Assembly: GCF_003987045.1 (NCBI RefSeq)
Contig: NZ_PIPZ01000001.1
Location: forward strand, 186,001-250,000
Length of the DNA: 64,000 bases
Origin: Pseudidiomarina marina
GTDB taxonomy: Bacteria; Pseudomonadota; Gammaproteobacteria; Enterobacterales; Alteromonadaceae
Direction: 5' to 3'
Positions 18,400 through 26,562 of this stretch are shown here, piece after piece. Position numbers and translations under genes: made by a program. How positions within the stretch are numbered: the stretch's first letter is position 1; every line of letters starts with the position of its first letter. The notes under the pieces are model-generated. The model saw nothing but the letters and a program-made list of their open reading frames with translations, searched no databases and was not told where the DNA came from.

Positions 18400-20325
18400 A
18401 TGAAAAAGTTATCCTTCCTTGCGCTGTCGGCTCTCGCCGTATCAGTATCCAATGCCTACGCTCAGTCATCTGAACAGATTTCAGCTCAACCGTTGCAACG
18501 TGTTCAAACTGAAACAAACGAAACTCAGCGTTTCATTATAAAGTTTAAAGAGAACAGTGCAGCGGTGCAGCGCGCTGGTAACCGTGGTCGCTCAGAACTT
18601 GCTTTAGCACGCGCTAAAAGCATGGTTGAGAAAGCCGGTGGTAAGGTCAAAGTGAGCATGCGCCATAACCTTGCTATTGCTGCTGAAATGTCCCAAAAAG
18701 ACATGAAACGTTTCGAGAAAAATCCGAATGTTGATTTCATTGAAGTTGACCAGAAGCGCCGCTTTATGGCGCAAACTGTGCCATATGGCATCAATATGGT
18801 GCAAGCAAACCTCGTAGATGACAGCGTCGCTTCAGCTGCCGCAGGCGGTAAAAAAATCTGTGTGATCGATTCAGGTTTAGATTTGCCACATGAAGATATG
18901 GGAACGCGCTTTGACACCATTAACGGTACCAACGATAGCGGTACCGGCAACTGGTATGACGAAGGTGGGCCGCATGGCACCCATGTTGCCGGTACTATTG
19001 CCGCGCTAAACAATGGGTTAGGTGTGCGTGGCGTGATTGGCAGTAATCCAAATATGCACATTGTGAAGGTATTTAATGCAAGCGGTTGGGGTTACTCATC
19101 GTCATTGGTTGCAGCCATTGAAACCTGTGCGGACAACGGCTCTGATGTGGTGAACATGAGCTTAGGTGGCGGTGGTGCTAGCCAAACCGAAGCGAATGCC
19201 ATGCAAAACTTGTTCAATCAAGGCGTTTTATTGATTGCTGCTGCAGGTAACGATGGTTCGGCATATAGCTCAACCGATGCACTTTCGTACCCAGCGTCAT
19301 ACAACGCAGTTATGTCTGTTGCTGCGGTTGATAGCAATAAGGCGCTGGCATCGTTTTCACAAAAGAATAGCCAAGTGGAAATTGCCGCGCCGGGTGTGAA
19401 TGTACTTTCAACGTATCCTGAAGGAACCGGTAGCCAAGGTAACTATGGCAACATGAGCGGTACCTCAATGGCGTCGCCACATGTTGCAGGTGTTGCCGCA
19501 CTCGTTTGGTCACACCATCCAACCTGTAGTGCTGCACAAATTCGTGATGCATTGAACGCATCTGCGCAAGATTTGGGCTCAGCAGGCCGCGATGTGAAAT
19601 TTGGTTATGGTTTAGTGCAAACCAAAGATGCTATTGATTACCTCGACGCCAACGGCTGCAGTGGCTCAGGTGGCGGCGGTGAGCCACCGGCAGATGGCGT
19701 ATTAACCAATGGTGTTACCGAAACGAATCTGTCTGCAAGTACGGGTGCATCATTGTATTACACGCTCGACGTACCAGCAGGTGCAACCGACTTAAGCTTT
19801 AGCATGAATGGTGGTACCGGTGATGGTGACCTTTATGTTCGCTTTGGTGCACAACCTACCTCATCAACCTATGATTGCCGTCCGTATCTGTCAGGTAATA
19901 CCGAAACTTGTACCATTTCGAACGTACAAGCTGGTACTTATCATGTCATGATCAATGCTTACTCAAGCTTCTCTGGTGTGAACCTAACCGGTTCGTTCAC
20001 TGAGCCAAGCACTGGTGGCGGTGAGGGCGGTTCAGCTTCAGCGACCGATCTCTCTGGCGCAACAGGCTCGTGGACGCATTACTATGTGGATCTGCCAGCT
20101 GGCATGACGAGCTTGAATGTGACCATGTCTGGCGGTACCGGTGATGCCGACTTGTATGTTCGTCAGGGGTCACAGCCAACTGAATCAAGCTACGATTGTC
20201 GCCCGTATCGTTCAGGTAACAACGAAACCTGTGCGATTGATAATCCAGGCAGTGGTCGCTGGTACATTAGCTTGCAAGGTTATCAAGCCTATTCAGGTGT
20301 CGACTTGTTGGTTGAATGGCAATAA
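18400..20325 (+). CDS. Secreted subtilisin-like serine protease with two PPC domains
   Basis: A 641-residue exoprotease. Signal peptide at 1-22 (ending YAQ), then an inhibitor-I9-type propeptide (about 43-122), then the S8 catalytic domain with Asp157 (VIDSGLD), His192 (GPHGTHVAG) and Ser356 (GTSMASPHVAG). Gly-rich linkers lead to two bacterial pre-peptidase C-terminal (PPC) domains at about 450-535 and 545-640, each with the GGTGDGDLYVR or GGTGDADLYVR signature and a YDCRPY segment. PPC domains usually aid secretion and are trimmed. The start at 18400 has AAGAGAAG upstream; an upstream in-frame start would disrupt the signal peptide. Likely nutritional. Confidence 0.93.
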   Translation: MKKLSFLALSALAVSVSNAYAQSSEQISAQPLQRVQTETNETQRFIIKFKENSAAVQRAGNRGRSELALARAKSMVEKAGGKVKVSMRHNLAIAAEMSQKDMKRFEKNPNVDFIEVDQKRRFMAQTVPYGINMVQANLVDDSVASAAAGGKKICVIDSGLDLPHEDMGTRFDTINGTNDSGTGNWYDEGGPHGTHVAGTIAALNNGLGVRGVIGSNPNMHIVKVFNASGWGYSSSLVAAIETCADNGSDVVNMSLGGGGASQTEANAMQNLFNQGVLLIAAAGNDGSAYSSTDALSYPASYNAVMSVAAVDSNKALASFSQKNSQVEIAAPGVNVLSTYPEGTGSQGNYGNMSGTSMASPHVAGVAALVWSHHPTCSAAQIRDALNASAQDLGSAGRDVKFGYGLVQTKDAIDYLDANGCSGSGGGGEPPADGVLTNGVTETNLSASTGASLYYTLDVPAGATDLSFSMNGGTGDGDLYVRFGAQPTSSTYDCRPYLSGNTETCTISNVQAGTYHVMINAYSSFSGVNLTGSFTEPSTGGGEGGSASATDLSGATGSWTHYYVDLPAGMTSLNVTMSGGTGDADLYVRQGSQPTESSYDCRPYRSGNNETCAIDNPGSGRWYISLQGYQAYSGVDLLVEWQ

Positions 20326-20337
20326 GGGTGTTTAATT

Positions 20338-20369
20338 GCGCTGTCAGCACTTGAAATAGCTGACAGCGC
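20338..20369. other. Strong hairpin between the subtilisin gene and ssrA
   Basis: GCGCTGTCAG (20338-20347) pairs perfectly with CTGACAGCGC (20360-20369) around a 12-base loop. No T-run follows. It may still stop or protect the protease mRNA. The loop contains TTGAAA (20351-20356), 18 bases before TATAGG (20375-20380), a possible ssrA promoter. Confidence 0.5.
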
Positions 20370-20405
20370 CACCATATAGGTGTAGACTTAAACACGTTAA
20401 CCTTA

Positions 20406-20765
20406 GGGGCTGATTTGGATTCGACGGAATACACGAAACCCAAGGTGCATGCCGAGGTGAGGCTGGCCTCGTAAAAAGCCTCAACTTAATAGTTGCAAAC
20501 GACGACAACTACGCTTTAGCGGCTTAATAACCCGCTGAGTCCGACCCCTAGCGCTTTGTCTGTGAGACTAGGATCAGTCGGTTCACCCCAAAGCAGACTC
20601 GCGTGGAGGCTTCGCCCGTAGCCAAAGCGTTAAAACCAATCGGGATCGTCACCTTAAGTAGCCTGTCTGTCGGCGACTTGGTGATTAACTAAAAGACTGA
20701 CTAAGCATGTAGGACCGAGGATGTAGGTATTACGGACGCGGGTTCAACTCCCGCCAGCTCCACCA
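20406..20765 (+). ncRNA. ssrA: tmRNA
   Basis: Rescues stalled ribosomes with SmpB. The RNA begins GGGGCTGATTTGGATTCGACGG and ends in the tRNA-like GGTTCAACTCCCGCCAGCTCCACCA with encoded CCA, 360 bases. The tag frame at 20495-20527 encodes ANDDNYALAA followed by TAA, a normal gammaproteobacterial degradation tag. Pseudoknot-forming G/C-rich segments lie between the tag and the 3' domain. A terminator follows immediately. Confidence 0.98.
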
Positions 20766-20776
20766 AATCCAAATAA

Positions 20777-20802
20777 AACGCCGCTCATTGAGCGGCGTTT
20801 TT
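20777..20802. terminator. Intrinsic terminator of ssrA, probably bidirectional
   Basis: AACGCCGCT pairs with AGCGGCGTT around CATTG and runs into T5. On the minus strand the same stem is followed by TTTTATTT, so it can also end yebG. Confidence 0.88.
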
Positions 20803-20829
20803 GTTTTCCTGTCGTGATGCAGTTGAAAG

Positions 20830-21111
20830 CTATGCGACTTTACTTACTGCTGGCGCAGGTTTTGGTGCCGCTTTCTTCGCTGGTTTCTTCGCGCCAAGGG
20901 CAATCAATACTTGATCGCGCTCACGGGCTAGGAAGAACGCTAAATCTTCAATTGTTTTTTCATCGGTGATGGTTTCGCTACGTTCAAGCAGAGGGAGTAG
21001 CTCGTCCACCATGTCCAACATTTTGTCGTAGGCGTCGGCTTCAGCTTTACTGTTAAACGTCATTTTTTCCTCTCCGTTTCGCACAACAACGTATTGGGTT
21101 ACTACAGCCAT
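20830..21111 (-). CDS. yebG: YebG family DNA-damage-inducible protein
   Basis: A 93-residue protein whose N-terminal half (AVVTQYVVVRNGEEKM, then SKAEADAYDKMLDMVDEL) is close to E. coli YebG, an SOS-regulated protein of unknown biochemical role. The C-terminal tail is Lys/Ala/Pro-rich (about 74-93), suggesting nucleic-acid affinity. A perfect LexA box lies 30 bases upstream of the ATG, matching the family's known SOS control. It ends at a terminator shared with ssrA. Confidence 0.92.
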   Translation of the reverse strand: MAVVTQYVVVRNGEEKMTFNSKAEADAYDKMLDMVDELLPLLERSETITDEKTIEDLAFFLARERDQVLIALGAKKPAKKAAPKPAPAVSKVA

Positions 21112-21140
21112 GATTCATCCTCTTGGATATTTTTAATATA

Positions 21141-21156
21141 CTGTGCATTTATACAG
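21141..21156 (-). promoter_or_regulatory. LexA (SOS) box upstream of yebG
   Basis: CTGT-N8-ACAG (CTGTGCATTTATACAG) is a perfect gammaproteobacterial SOS box with an AT-rich core. It is 30 bases before the yebG start and 47 bases from the end of the small gene at 21203. Confidence 0.9.
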
Positions 21157-21202
21157 TTATCATGAGCTGCTTGCAACCTTTGCTCTGCAAACGAAGATTA
21201 AA

Positions 21203-21430
21203 CTACCGACGACTTCTCAATTTTTTCTTCGCGGCAAGAATTTCATCCAATGGCGCCTCTTGTTGGCCTGGCATATTTTCATCAGATGCTACCTGCAATT
21301 CGCGAGCGTCAAATTCCCATTGTTCTAACACTTCAAGCTTTTCATCATCATTGAGGTTACTGTCTTGCAGAATGTCGTCAGGTCTTTTATAAACCGCTGA
21401 TGGATCTCTTAATATAGCGTCGAGTCTCAT
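21203..21430 (-). CDS. Small conserved-type protein of unknown function
   Basis: A 75-residue, strongly charged, probably soluble helical protein (RLDAILRDPSAVYKRPDDIL at the start, KKKLRSRR at the end). I do not recognise the family. It is very likely real: AAGGAGG lies 7 bases before the ATG, an excellent ribosome binding site. It is upstream of yebG on the same strand, but the LexA box between them implies separate yebG transcription. The promoter side carries two palindromes (21442-21455 and 21464-21484). Confidence 0.7.
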   Translation of the reverse strand: MRLDAILRDPSAVYKRPDDILQDSNLNDDEKLEVLEQWEFDARELQVASDENMPGQQEAPLDEILAAKKKLRSRR

Positions 21431-21441
21431 AACCCCTCCTT

Positions 21442-21484
21442 AACTCAGTTGAGTTAACTTGAGCAGACACATACTGTGTGTCTG
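21442..21484. repeat. Two adjacent perfect palindromes in a divergent promoter region
   Basis: AACTCA-GT-TGAGTT at 21442-21455, then CAGACACA-TACTG-TGTGTCTG at 21464-21484. A further GTTGAGTT occurs at about 21493-21500. They sit between the divergent 75-residue gene and the YjdM-like gene. They may be operators or leader hairpins; there is no T-run for termination. Confidence 0.5.
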
Positions 21485-21641
21485 TAAGTCTAGTTGAGTT
21501 CAATGAAGTTTCCATGTGCAAAGGGGGCATGACTGGCAACATGGCGTGACAGATAAATTGAACGCCAATGATTCTATTTCTTGCGGCGAAGCGCTATGAT
21601 CTCGCCACTATAAGCCGCCAAGTTAAATAAGATGTGAAACT

Positions 21642-21989
21642 ATGAGCCTTCCTAATTGCCCGAAATGTGATTCAAGCTATGTGTATGAAGACCAAGCGCT
21701 ACTAATTTGCCCAGAGTGTGGTCATGAATGGAACCCGAATGAGGTTGTTGAAGATGACGCCATTCAGGTAAAAGATGCGAACGGCACGCCACTCGCTGAA
21801 GGCGACAAAGTAACCCTGATTAAAGACCTAAAAGTGAAAGGCTCATCGCTGGTATTGAAAGTTGGTACAAAAGCGGTGATTAAGCGTTTTGTTGAGGGTG
21901 ACCACGATATCGATTGCAAAGTTGATGGTGCTGGCGACATGATGCTGAAATCGCAATTTGTGAAGCGCCAAGCAGGCAAAGACGATTAA
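21642..21989 (+). CDS. yjdM: YjdM/PhnA family zinc-ribbon protein
   Basis: A 115-residue protein. The N-terminal zinc ribbon has Cys6-x2-Cys9 and Cys23-x2-Cys26 (CPKC...CPECGHEW). The PhnA domain follows with [25 protein letters not shown] and ends KSQFVKR. It matches E. coli YjdM (formerly PhnA), which despite the name is not part of phosphonate breakdown and has no settled function. Single gene, followed tail-to-tail by a DUF2256 gene. Confidence 0.93.
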   Translation: MSLPNCPKCDSSYVYEDQALLICPECGHEWNPNEVVEDDAIQVKDANGTPLAEGDKVTLIKDLKVKGSSLVLKVGTKAVIKRFVEGDHDIDCKVDGAGDMMLKSQFVKRQAGKDD

Positions 21990-22008
21990 ACTATAAATTG
22001 CTGCCGGC

Positions 22009-22143
22009 CTAGTGTTTGCTACGCCGGCATCTTTCTGAACAATATTTCACTTCGTCCCAACAACGTTCCCACTTTTTACGCCAAGTAAACGGACGCTGAC
22101 ACACGGGGCATAATTTTGTTGGTAAATCCTGTTTCTTTTTCAC
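22009..22143 (-). CDS. DUF2256 small zinc-ribbon protein
   Basis: A 44-residue gene below the usual size cut-off. From GTG at 22143 the protein starts [20 protein letters not shown] and continues [18 protein letters not shown], ending RSKH. Cys12-x2-Cys15 and Cys35-x3-Cys39 form a probable zinc site, and the [15 protein letters not shown] pattern is the DUF2256 signature. DUF2256 genes are often found near cryptochrome/photolyase-like genes; none is in this window. An in-frame TAG three codons upstream fixes the start at GTG. A GCCGGC stem around the stop codon may act as a short hairpin. Confidence 0.88.
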   Translation of the reverse strand: MKKKQDLPTKLCPVCQRPFTWRKKWERCWDEVKYCSERCRRSKH

Positions 22144-22252
22144 TATTCGCTAAAACCCCATCGAATAAACTATCTAAACAATGCTTAAATTTGACCCCAT
22201 CTGCTGCGATTGATACGGTAAAAACACGATTTCTCAAATATAAGGCGCACAC

Positions 22253-23467
22253 ATGGACAGCTTTTTGCATACGTGGGGTCAATCAGTTTATACCAGTTTT
22301 GGATTTTTCTGGATGGCACTTTGGGCATTCGTGCTCGGTTATTTTATTAGTAGCCTGATTCAAGTATTAATAACGAAGCAACGTATGCGCCGAGTCATGG
22401 GCGATAACAATTTAAAATCAGTATCTCTCGCGACGTTTTTTGGTTTTATCTCCAGTTCATGTAGCTTCGCGGCACTTTCCACTACGCGTGCGTTGTTCAA
22501 TAAAGGCGCTGCATTTAGTGCCTCGATGGCATTTATGTTGGCGTCTACCAATTTAGTTATCGAGCTTGGCTTTGTCATTTCTATATTTCTTGGTTGGCAA
22601 TTTGTGGTGGGGGAATATGTTGGGGGTTTGCTACTAATTGCACTGGTGTGGCTATTCATTACGGTGACAAAGCCAGCCAAATTAATTGAACAAGCGCGCG
22701 AAAACGACGATGACGATGGCCATGAACATGGCAACACGTGGTCGGATTTATTTGAGCGAGATACATGGCGTCAAGTCGGCCACAAATATGTCATGGAATG
22801 GCAAATGGTATGGCAGGACATTTTACTCGGTTTCACTGTGGCGGGAGTTATTTCCGCTTTTGTACCGAGCAGTTTTTTCGAGTGGCTATTTTTGGGTGTT
22901 GGTGGCGATGCTGAATTAAACTTTTGGGCGCTGCTACAGCAAGCTGTGGTGGGACCAATTGCTGCATTCTTCACGTTTATTGGCTCGATGGGTAACATTC
23001 CATTAGCTGCCGTTCTTTTCGGCGAAGGTGTCGCCTTTGCCGGCGTGATGGCATTTATTTTCTCTGACCTCATTGTTTGGCCGGTGTTACGCATTAATGC
23101 ACGTTATTACGGCTGGAAAATGGCGTTGTATATTGCACTGATGCTGTTCGTCTGCTTGGTAACTGCCTCGTTGCTCATGCACTACGGTTTATATTGGTTT
23201 GATTTACTGCCTAATGTGTCACAGTGGACATCGCCTGCTGAGCAAGAACACTTTCAATTGAACTACGGATTTGTACTGAACATTTTATTTTTAGTCATTA
23301 GCGGGCTATTAGTCATGCTTTGGAATCAACACCGCCAGCACAGCGAACACCATCATCACGACCATGGTGGTTCATCTGGTATTGGCGCACAAATCATGAA
23401 TGTATTGAGCGCGTTAAGTGTGGTTTGGTTAGTCGGTGGTCTTTGCATTTATTTGCTTGACTTGTAA
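22253..23467 (+). CDS. ArsP/YraQ-type permease (DUF318) with His-rich loops
   Basis: A 404-residue inner-membrane protein with about eight to nine hydrophobic segments. The FGFISSSCSFAALSTTRALFNKGAAFSASMAFMLASTNLVIELG stretch (about residues 62-105) is the permease core of the ArsP_1/DUF318 family, with the conserved CS and asparagine. A central cytoplasmic loop carries DDDDGHEHG and a second loop near the C-terminus carries HSEHHHHDHGG, suggesting metal binding. ArsP exports trivalent organoarsenicals, but most YraQ-like members have no proven substrate. Monocistronic by position; AAGG precedes the ATG. Confidence 0.85.
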   Translation: MDSFLHTWGQSVYTSFGFFWMALWAFVLGYFISSLIQVLITKQRMRRVMGDNNLKSVSLATFFGFISSSCSFAALSTTRALFNKGAAFSASMAFMLASTNLVIELGFVISIFLGWQFVVGEYVGGLLLIALVWLFITVTKPAKLIEQARENDDDDGHEHGNTWSDLFERDTWRQVGHKYVMEWQMVWQDILLGFTVAGVISAFVPSSFFEWLFLGVGGDAELNFWALLQQAVVGPIAAFFTFIGSMGNIPLAAVLFGEGVAFAGVMAFIFSDLIVWPVLRINARYYGWKMALYIALMLFVCLVTASLLMHYGLYWFDLLPNVSQWTSPAEQEHFQLNYGFVLNILFLVISGLLVMLWNQHRQHSEHHHHDHGGSSGIGAQIMNVLSALSVVWLVGGLCIYLLDL

Positions 23468-23517
23468 CCAAATTTTAACGAGCATCCAATTATTACAACA
23501 ATAAAGGAATGCTTATC

Positions 23518-24411
23518 GTGCGCACTATATTAATCATTATCAGCTTCATATTTTCAGCGTCTACAATGGCCGGTGTTTCCGCTTGGGTGCCGTTTGAACA
23601 AGACAACGGACATATTCGTGTAAAGGTGACGATAGAAGGTGTTGAAGGTTGGGCCATTATGGATTCAGGCGCGAACATTAACGGCATAAACCAAGCGTTT
23701 ATTGAAAAACATGGGCTAACTCCCAAGCAACACCGCAGTAAGATAAAAGTGAAGGGCGTTCACGGTGTTAAGGAGCGCATTGCTTATCGCGATGTCAAAA
23801 CCGAAATGTTCGGCCAAAACCTTGAGTTAGATTACGTTGAACTCAACTTTGGCGGTGAAGATACAGCAATTATTCTTGGTGCGCCTGTGCTCGAGCAATA
23901 TGTGTTGCAGTTTGACTATCCGAACAGCCGCATGCGGTTTGTTGATCATGATTCTATTGATATGGCCAATGTCAAAAACTTACCTATGCGCCCGCGCCGC
24001 GGTATTGGCGATCCGATTGTGAAGGTCAGTTTAAACGGTGAAACCGAGGTATGGCTTATTCTTGATACCGGCAGTAACAGCGGTGTTTATCTCAATCGTG
24101 AAGTGGCTGAAGACCATGGTTGGCTAGAAAAATTTCCGGTAACCCAAGGTATTTCAAGAGGCGTCAATACAACTGGCAACGTCGACATGTTCCGTATTCC
24201 AACCTTAGGTTTCGGTCCATTTTTATTAGAAAATGTGGGTATTACGGTACCTGAGGCTGGAGTTAATGCGACGTTTGGTGAAGCTGAAGATGAGCTCAAT
24301 ACTCGAATCGGAAGTGTTCGCGTGGATGGCTTAATTGGTTATGATGTGCTGCAACACTTTATTCTAACCATCGACTATAAATTTGGTCGCGGGCATATTC
24401 ACGCAGAGTAA
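23518..24411 (+). CDS. Periplasmic retropepsin-like aspartic protease, two-domain
   Basis: A 297-residue secreted protein with a signal peptide (about 1-18) and two tandem retropepsin-like halves. The first has WAIMDSGANINGI (DSG) and a closing ILGAPVLEQY. The second has WLILDTGSNSGVYL (DTGS) and a closing DGLIGYDVLQHF. Having both aspartate motifs in one chain gives a pepsin-like pseudo-dimer, unlike most bacterial single-domain members. The start is GTG 23518: AGGA at 23505-23508 is 9 bases away, while ATG 23509 directly abuts it. The next gene starts 21 bases downstream, so the two are likely co-transcribed. Confidence 0.85.
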   Translation: MRTILIIISFIFSASTMAGVSAWVPFEQDNGHIRVKVTIEGVEGWAIMDSGANINGINQAFIEKHGLTPKQHRSKIKVKGVHGVKERIAYRDVKTEMFGQNLELDYVELNFGGEDTAIILGAPVLEQYVLQFDYPNSRMRFVDHDSIDMANVKNLPMRPRRGIGDPIVKVSLNGETEVWLILDTGSNSGVYLNREVAEDHGWLEKFPVTQGISRGVNTTGNVDMFRIPTLGFGPFLLENVGITVPEAGVNATFGEAEDELNTRIGSVRVDGLIGYDVLQHFILTIDYKFGRGHIHAE

Positions 24412-24432
24412 CTCGGTTAAAGAGGTTTGCTT

Positions 24433-25818
24433 ATGAAAAAGCGCATCGTATCGTCGTTTGTATTGCCATTAGCTGTGGCTACATTTGCGGCTCAGGGGCA
24501 AGAGTCAGACACGACGATAAATGCCTATGCGGCAGGTTATGTTGCTGGCTACACGTGTAGCGCAACTTTTAATGCTAATAAATCTGAAGCAGCTATTCGT
24601 GAGCATGAGCTGACTGGTATTTATTCATTGGTTGCCGACAAAGTTGCAGCAATGAAGGCGATGGTTGATCGCGAGAATAAATTAGTTCGCGTTGCTTATG
24701 ATGATGGTCAACGCGAACGTATTTCGGTGTGGCGACCTCGGTTAGGGTGTGTTGATCTTCCAGTCGGCGCAACGATTGCGGACGCCGATAAGGTTTCACG
24801 TCCTTTTGCAGATTCTGCAGTTGAAAAAGACAGCGGCGAGCCGTGGCAGGAGCGCCAACCGGTTAATCACGTTACTGGCAATTTAGAACTTGATGGCGTG
24901 ATTCAAAAAGCATTTTCAAAACATTATGGTGCAGGTGCGCGAACTACGGCGATTTTGATTGCGACACCAGAGAAAATTATTGCTGAAAATTATCTTGATG
25001 GTTTCACGCCAGAAACGTCTCAGCGTACTTGGTCGGTGGCGAAGAGCATTGCAGCAAGTGTGGTTGGCGCAGCGGTGTTGCATCGTAATGTTGATGTCAA
25101 AGCGTCGGCTAATGTCGCGAATTGGCGGTCAGCACTCGACCCGCGTCGGAATATTACACTGGAACATTTGTTGCATATGGCATCGGGGCTAGACAGTAAT
25201 GCGGCAGGCAACCGTACCGACCGTGTTTATATGGGCGGTGGTCGGGTTATTGATACAGCAACCACAACAGCACTGGAAGTGACGCCAGGCACTCGTTGGA
25301 AGTACGCCAATAACGATACCATGTTAGCGATGCGTGCGGTGCGAGAGGGCTTTGAAAACGCTGACGATTACCTCAAATTCCCATATGACATGCTGTTAGA
25401 CAAAATTGGCATGGCGCATACGTTCCTAGAAACCGATTGGAACGACGATTTTATTATGTCGTCGCAGGTATGGACAACTGCACGTGATTTAGCTCGATTA
25501 GGCGTTCTGCATGTACAAAACGGTATGTGGAAGGGCGAGCGTGTGTTGCCAGAAAATTGGTTAACCTATATTAGTACGCCTGCACCAGCGCAACCGCCTG
25601 AATCGTCGCCAGGTTATGGCGCACAATGGTGGCTTTATAATGAGCGCTTCCCAGAATTGCCGAACGATACCATTGCCGCCCGCGGGAACCGTGGCCAGTT
25701 TTTGGTCATTATTCCGAGTGAAAACCTTGTGGTGGTGCGTCGGGGCTACGATATGGCCGGCGAACCAGGGTTCAATGAGCATGATTTCGTTCGTGATGTG
25801 TTAAAGGCATTAAAATAA
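24433..25818 (+). CDS. Secreted serine hydrolase, beta-lactamase class C/DD-peptidase fold
   Basis: A 461-residue protein with an N-terminal signal peptide (about 1-24). After an uncharacterised region (25-135) comes a class C-type hydrolase domain with the catalytic Ser201-x2-Lys204 in TWSVAKS, the tyrosine motif YAN in RWKYANNDTM, and a late ARGNRGQF segment at the KTG-equivalent site. These families include esterases, D-aminopeptidases and 6-aminohexanoate-dimer hydrolases, and few are true beta-lactamases. AAAGAGG lies 8 bases before ATG 24433. The gene follows the retropepsin gene by 21 bases. A hairpin closes the unit. Confidence 0.88.
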   Translation: MKKRIVSSFVLPLAVATFAAQGQESDTTINAYAAGYVAGYTCSATFNANKSEAAIREHELTGIYSLVADKVAAMKAMVDRENKLVRVAYDDGQRERISVWRPRLGCVDLPVGATIADADKVSRPFADSAVEKDSGEPWQERQPVNHVTGNLELDGVIQKAFSKHYGAGARTTAILIATPEKIIAENYLDGFTPETSQRTWSVAKSIAASVVGAAVLHRNVDVKASANVANWRSALDPRRNITLEHLLHMASGLDSNAAGNRTDRVYMGGGRVIDTATTTALEVTPGTRWKYANNDTMLAMRAVREGFENADDYLKFPYDMLLDKIGMAHTFLETDWNDDFIMSSQVWTTARDLARLGVLHVQNGMWKGERVLPENWLTYISTPAPAQPPESSPGYGAQWWLYNERFPELPNDTIAARGNRGQFLVIIPSENLVVVRRGYDMAGEPGFNEHDFVRDVLKALK

Positions 25819-25830
25819 TTTGCAAAAAAT

Positions 25831-25861
25831 AGACAACGTAGGGAACCTCCTTACGTTGTCT
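25831..25861. terminator. Hairpin after the serine hydrolase gene
   Basis: A perfect 10-bp stem AGACAACGTA / TACGTTGTCT with an 11-base loop. On the plus strand no T-run follows directly; on the minus strand the stem runs into ATTTTTT. It probably insulates the next operon from upstream transcription. Confidence 0.6.
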
Positions 25862-25884
25862 GATTACAAAATATCCATTTTTCT

Positions 25885-25901
25885 TTTAAGAATTCCTTAA
25901 G
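25885..25901 (+). promoter_or_regulatory. PmrA/BasR-like box upstream of the eight-gene operon
   Basis: TTTAAG-AATTC-CTTAAG, two half-sites with an 11-base repeat, matches the YTTAAK-N5-YTTAAK pattern bound by PmrA/BasR-type response regulators. It lies 62 bases before the first start codon. TAATCT at 25912-25917 is a possible -10, which would place the box across the -35 as in PmrA-activated promoters. The operon itself encodes an OmpR-family regulator, so autoregulation is likely. Confidence 0.6.
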
Positions 25902-25962
25902 GTTTCCCCCCTAATCTTACTGCATGACTAGTTAGCACTTATTCCTTTAAGGGGATTTGCTT

Positions 25963-26562
25963 ATGCAGTATGAACTGATTAACCGTTCTCACAGCCGTCG
26001 GCATGATGTTGAACACTTTATTTGTGAGCGGTATTGGATAAGCTTTAAAGCTTGTCTGCAAAGCCTGCCTGATATTCTGCTGGTCGTTCTTGAAGACAAT
26101 GCCATTGTTGCGGCATGCGGTATTCAGCTTGCTGACCAACGCGCATTATTTTCTGAATACTATTTAGATGTGCCTGTTGAGTTCTATGAAGTAGCGAATC
26201 AAGCGATGCCGGCGCGTGAAAAAATCGCTGAGGTTGGGTCTATGGCGGCAATTTCGGCGGACTACCTTCCTGATCTCTTTGTTGCCATCGTTAAAGCGCT
26301 CACTGAGCTTCAACGTGATGTGGTTGTATTTACGGCAACACGTTACCTCAATTTAAAGCTAGCTCGTTCTGGTATTACGTTAACCACACTCGCTCACGCA
26401 AACGAATCAGCGTTGCCATTATCGTTGCAAGATATTTGGGGTGACTATTACCAACATCAGCCCATGGTTTTTGCTGGTTGGGTGGCGCAGGGGAAGCACT
26501 TAAAAGTGCCGCAACAAACTAGTCCGCGTACACCCAACCGTGTGGAGGCAATTGCATGCTAG
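25963..26562 (+). CDS. Thermostable hemolysin family protein (acyltransferase-like)
   Basis: A 199-residue soluble protein resembling the T_hemolysin family: EHFICERYWISFKACLQSLPDILLVVLEDNAIVAACGIQ at about 20-60, YYLDVPVEFYE, and REKIAEVGSMAAISADYLPDLFVAIVKAL at about 85-115. The name comes from a Vibrio locus; the fold has been grouped with GNAT-like N-acyltransferases, so I infer an acyl-transfer role rather than a toxin. There is no signal peptide or membrane segment. AAGGGGA precedes ATG 25963. The next gene starts inside its 3' end (7-base overlap), so it is the first gene of a coupled operon. Confidence 0.78.
   Translation: MQYELINRSHSRRHDVEHFICERYWISFKACLQSLPDILLVVLEDNAIVAACGIQLADQRALFSEYYLDVPVEFYEVANQAMPAREKIAEVGSMAAISADYLPDLFVAIVKALTELQRDVVVFTATRYLNLKLARSGITLTTLAHANESALPLSLQDIWGDYYQHQPMVFAGWVAQGKHLKVPQQTSPRTPNRVEAIAC

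Noticed and set aside
21475-21490. Second LexA box near CTGTGTGTCTGT
   Set aside because: The right half lacks ACAG at the required spacing; the sequence is better explained as the hairpin at 21464-21484.
22155-22252. Metal-responsive operator upstream of the permease
   Set aside because: No recognisable ArsR, MerR or Zur-type dyad could be seen in the spacer.
25963-26562. Calling the first operon gene a hemolysin toxin
   Set aside because: No signal peptide, membrane segment or secretion gene; its operon is metabolic, so only the family name is kept.
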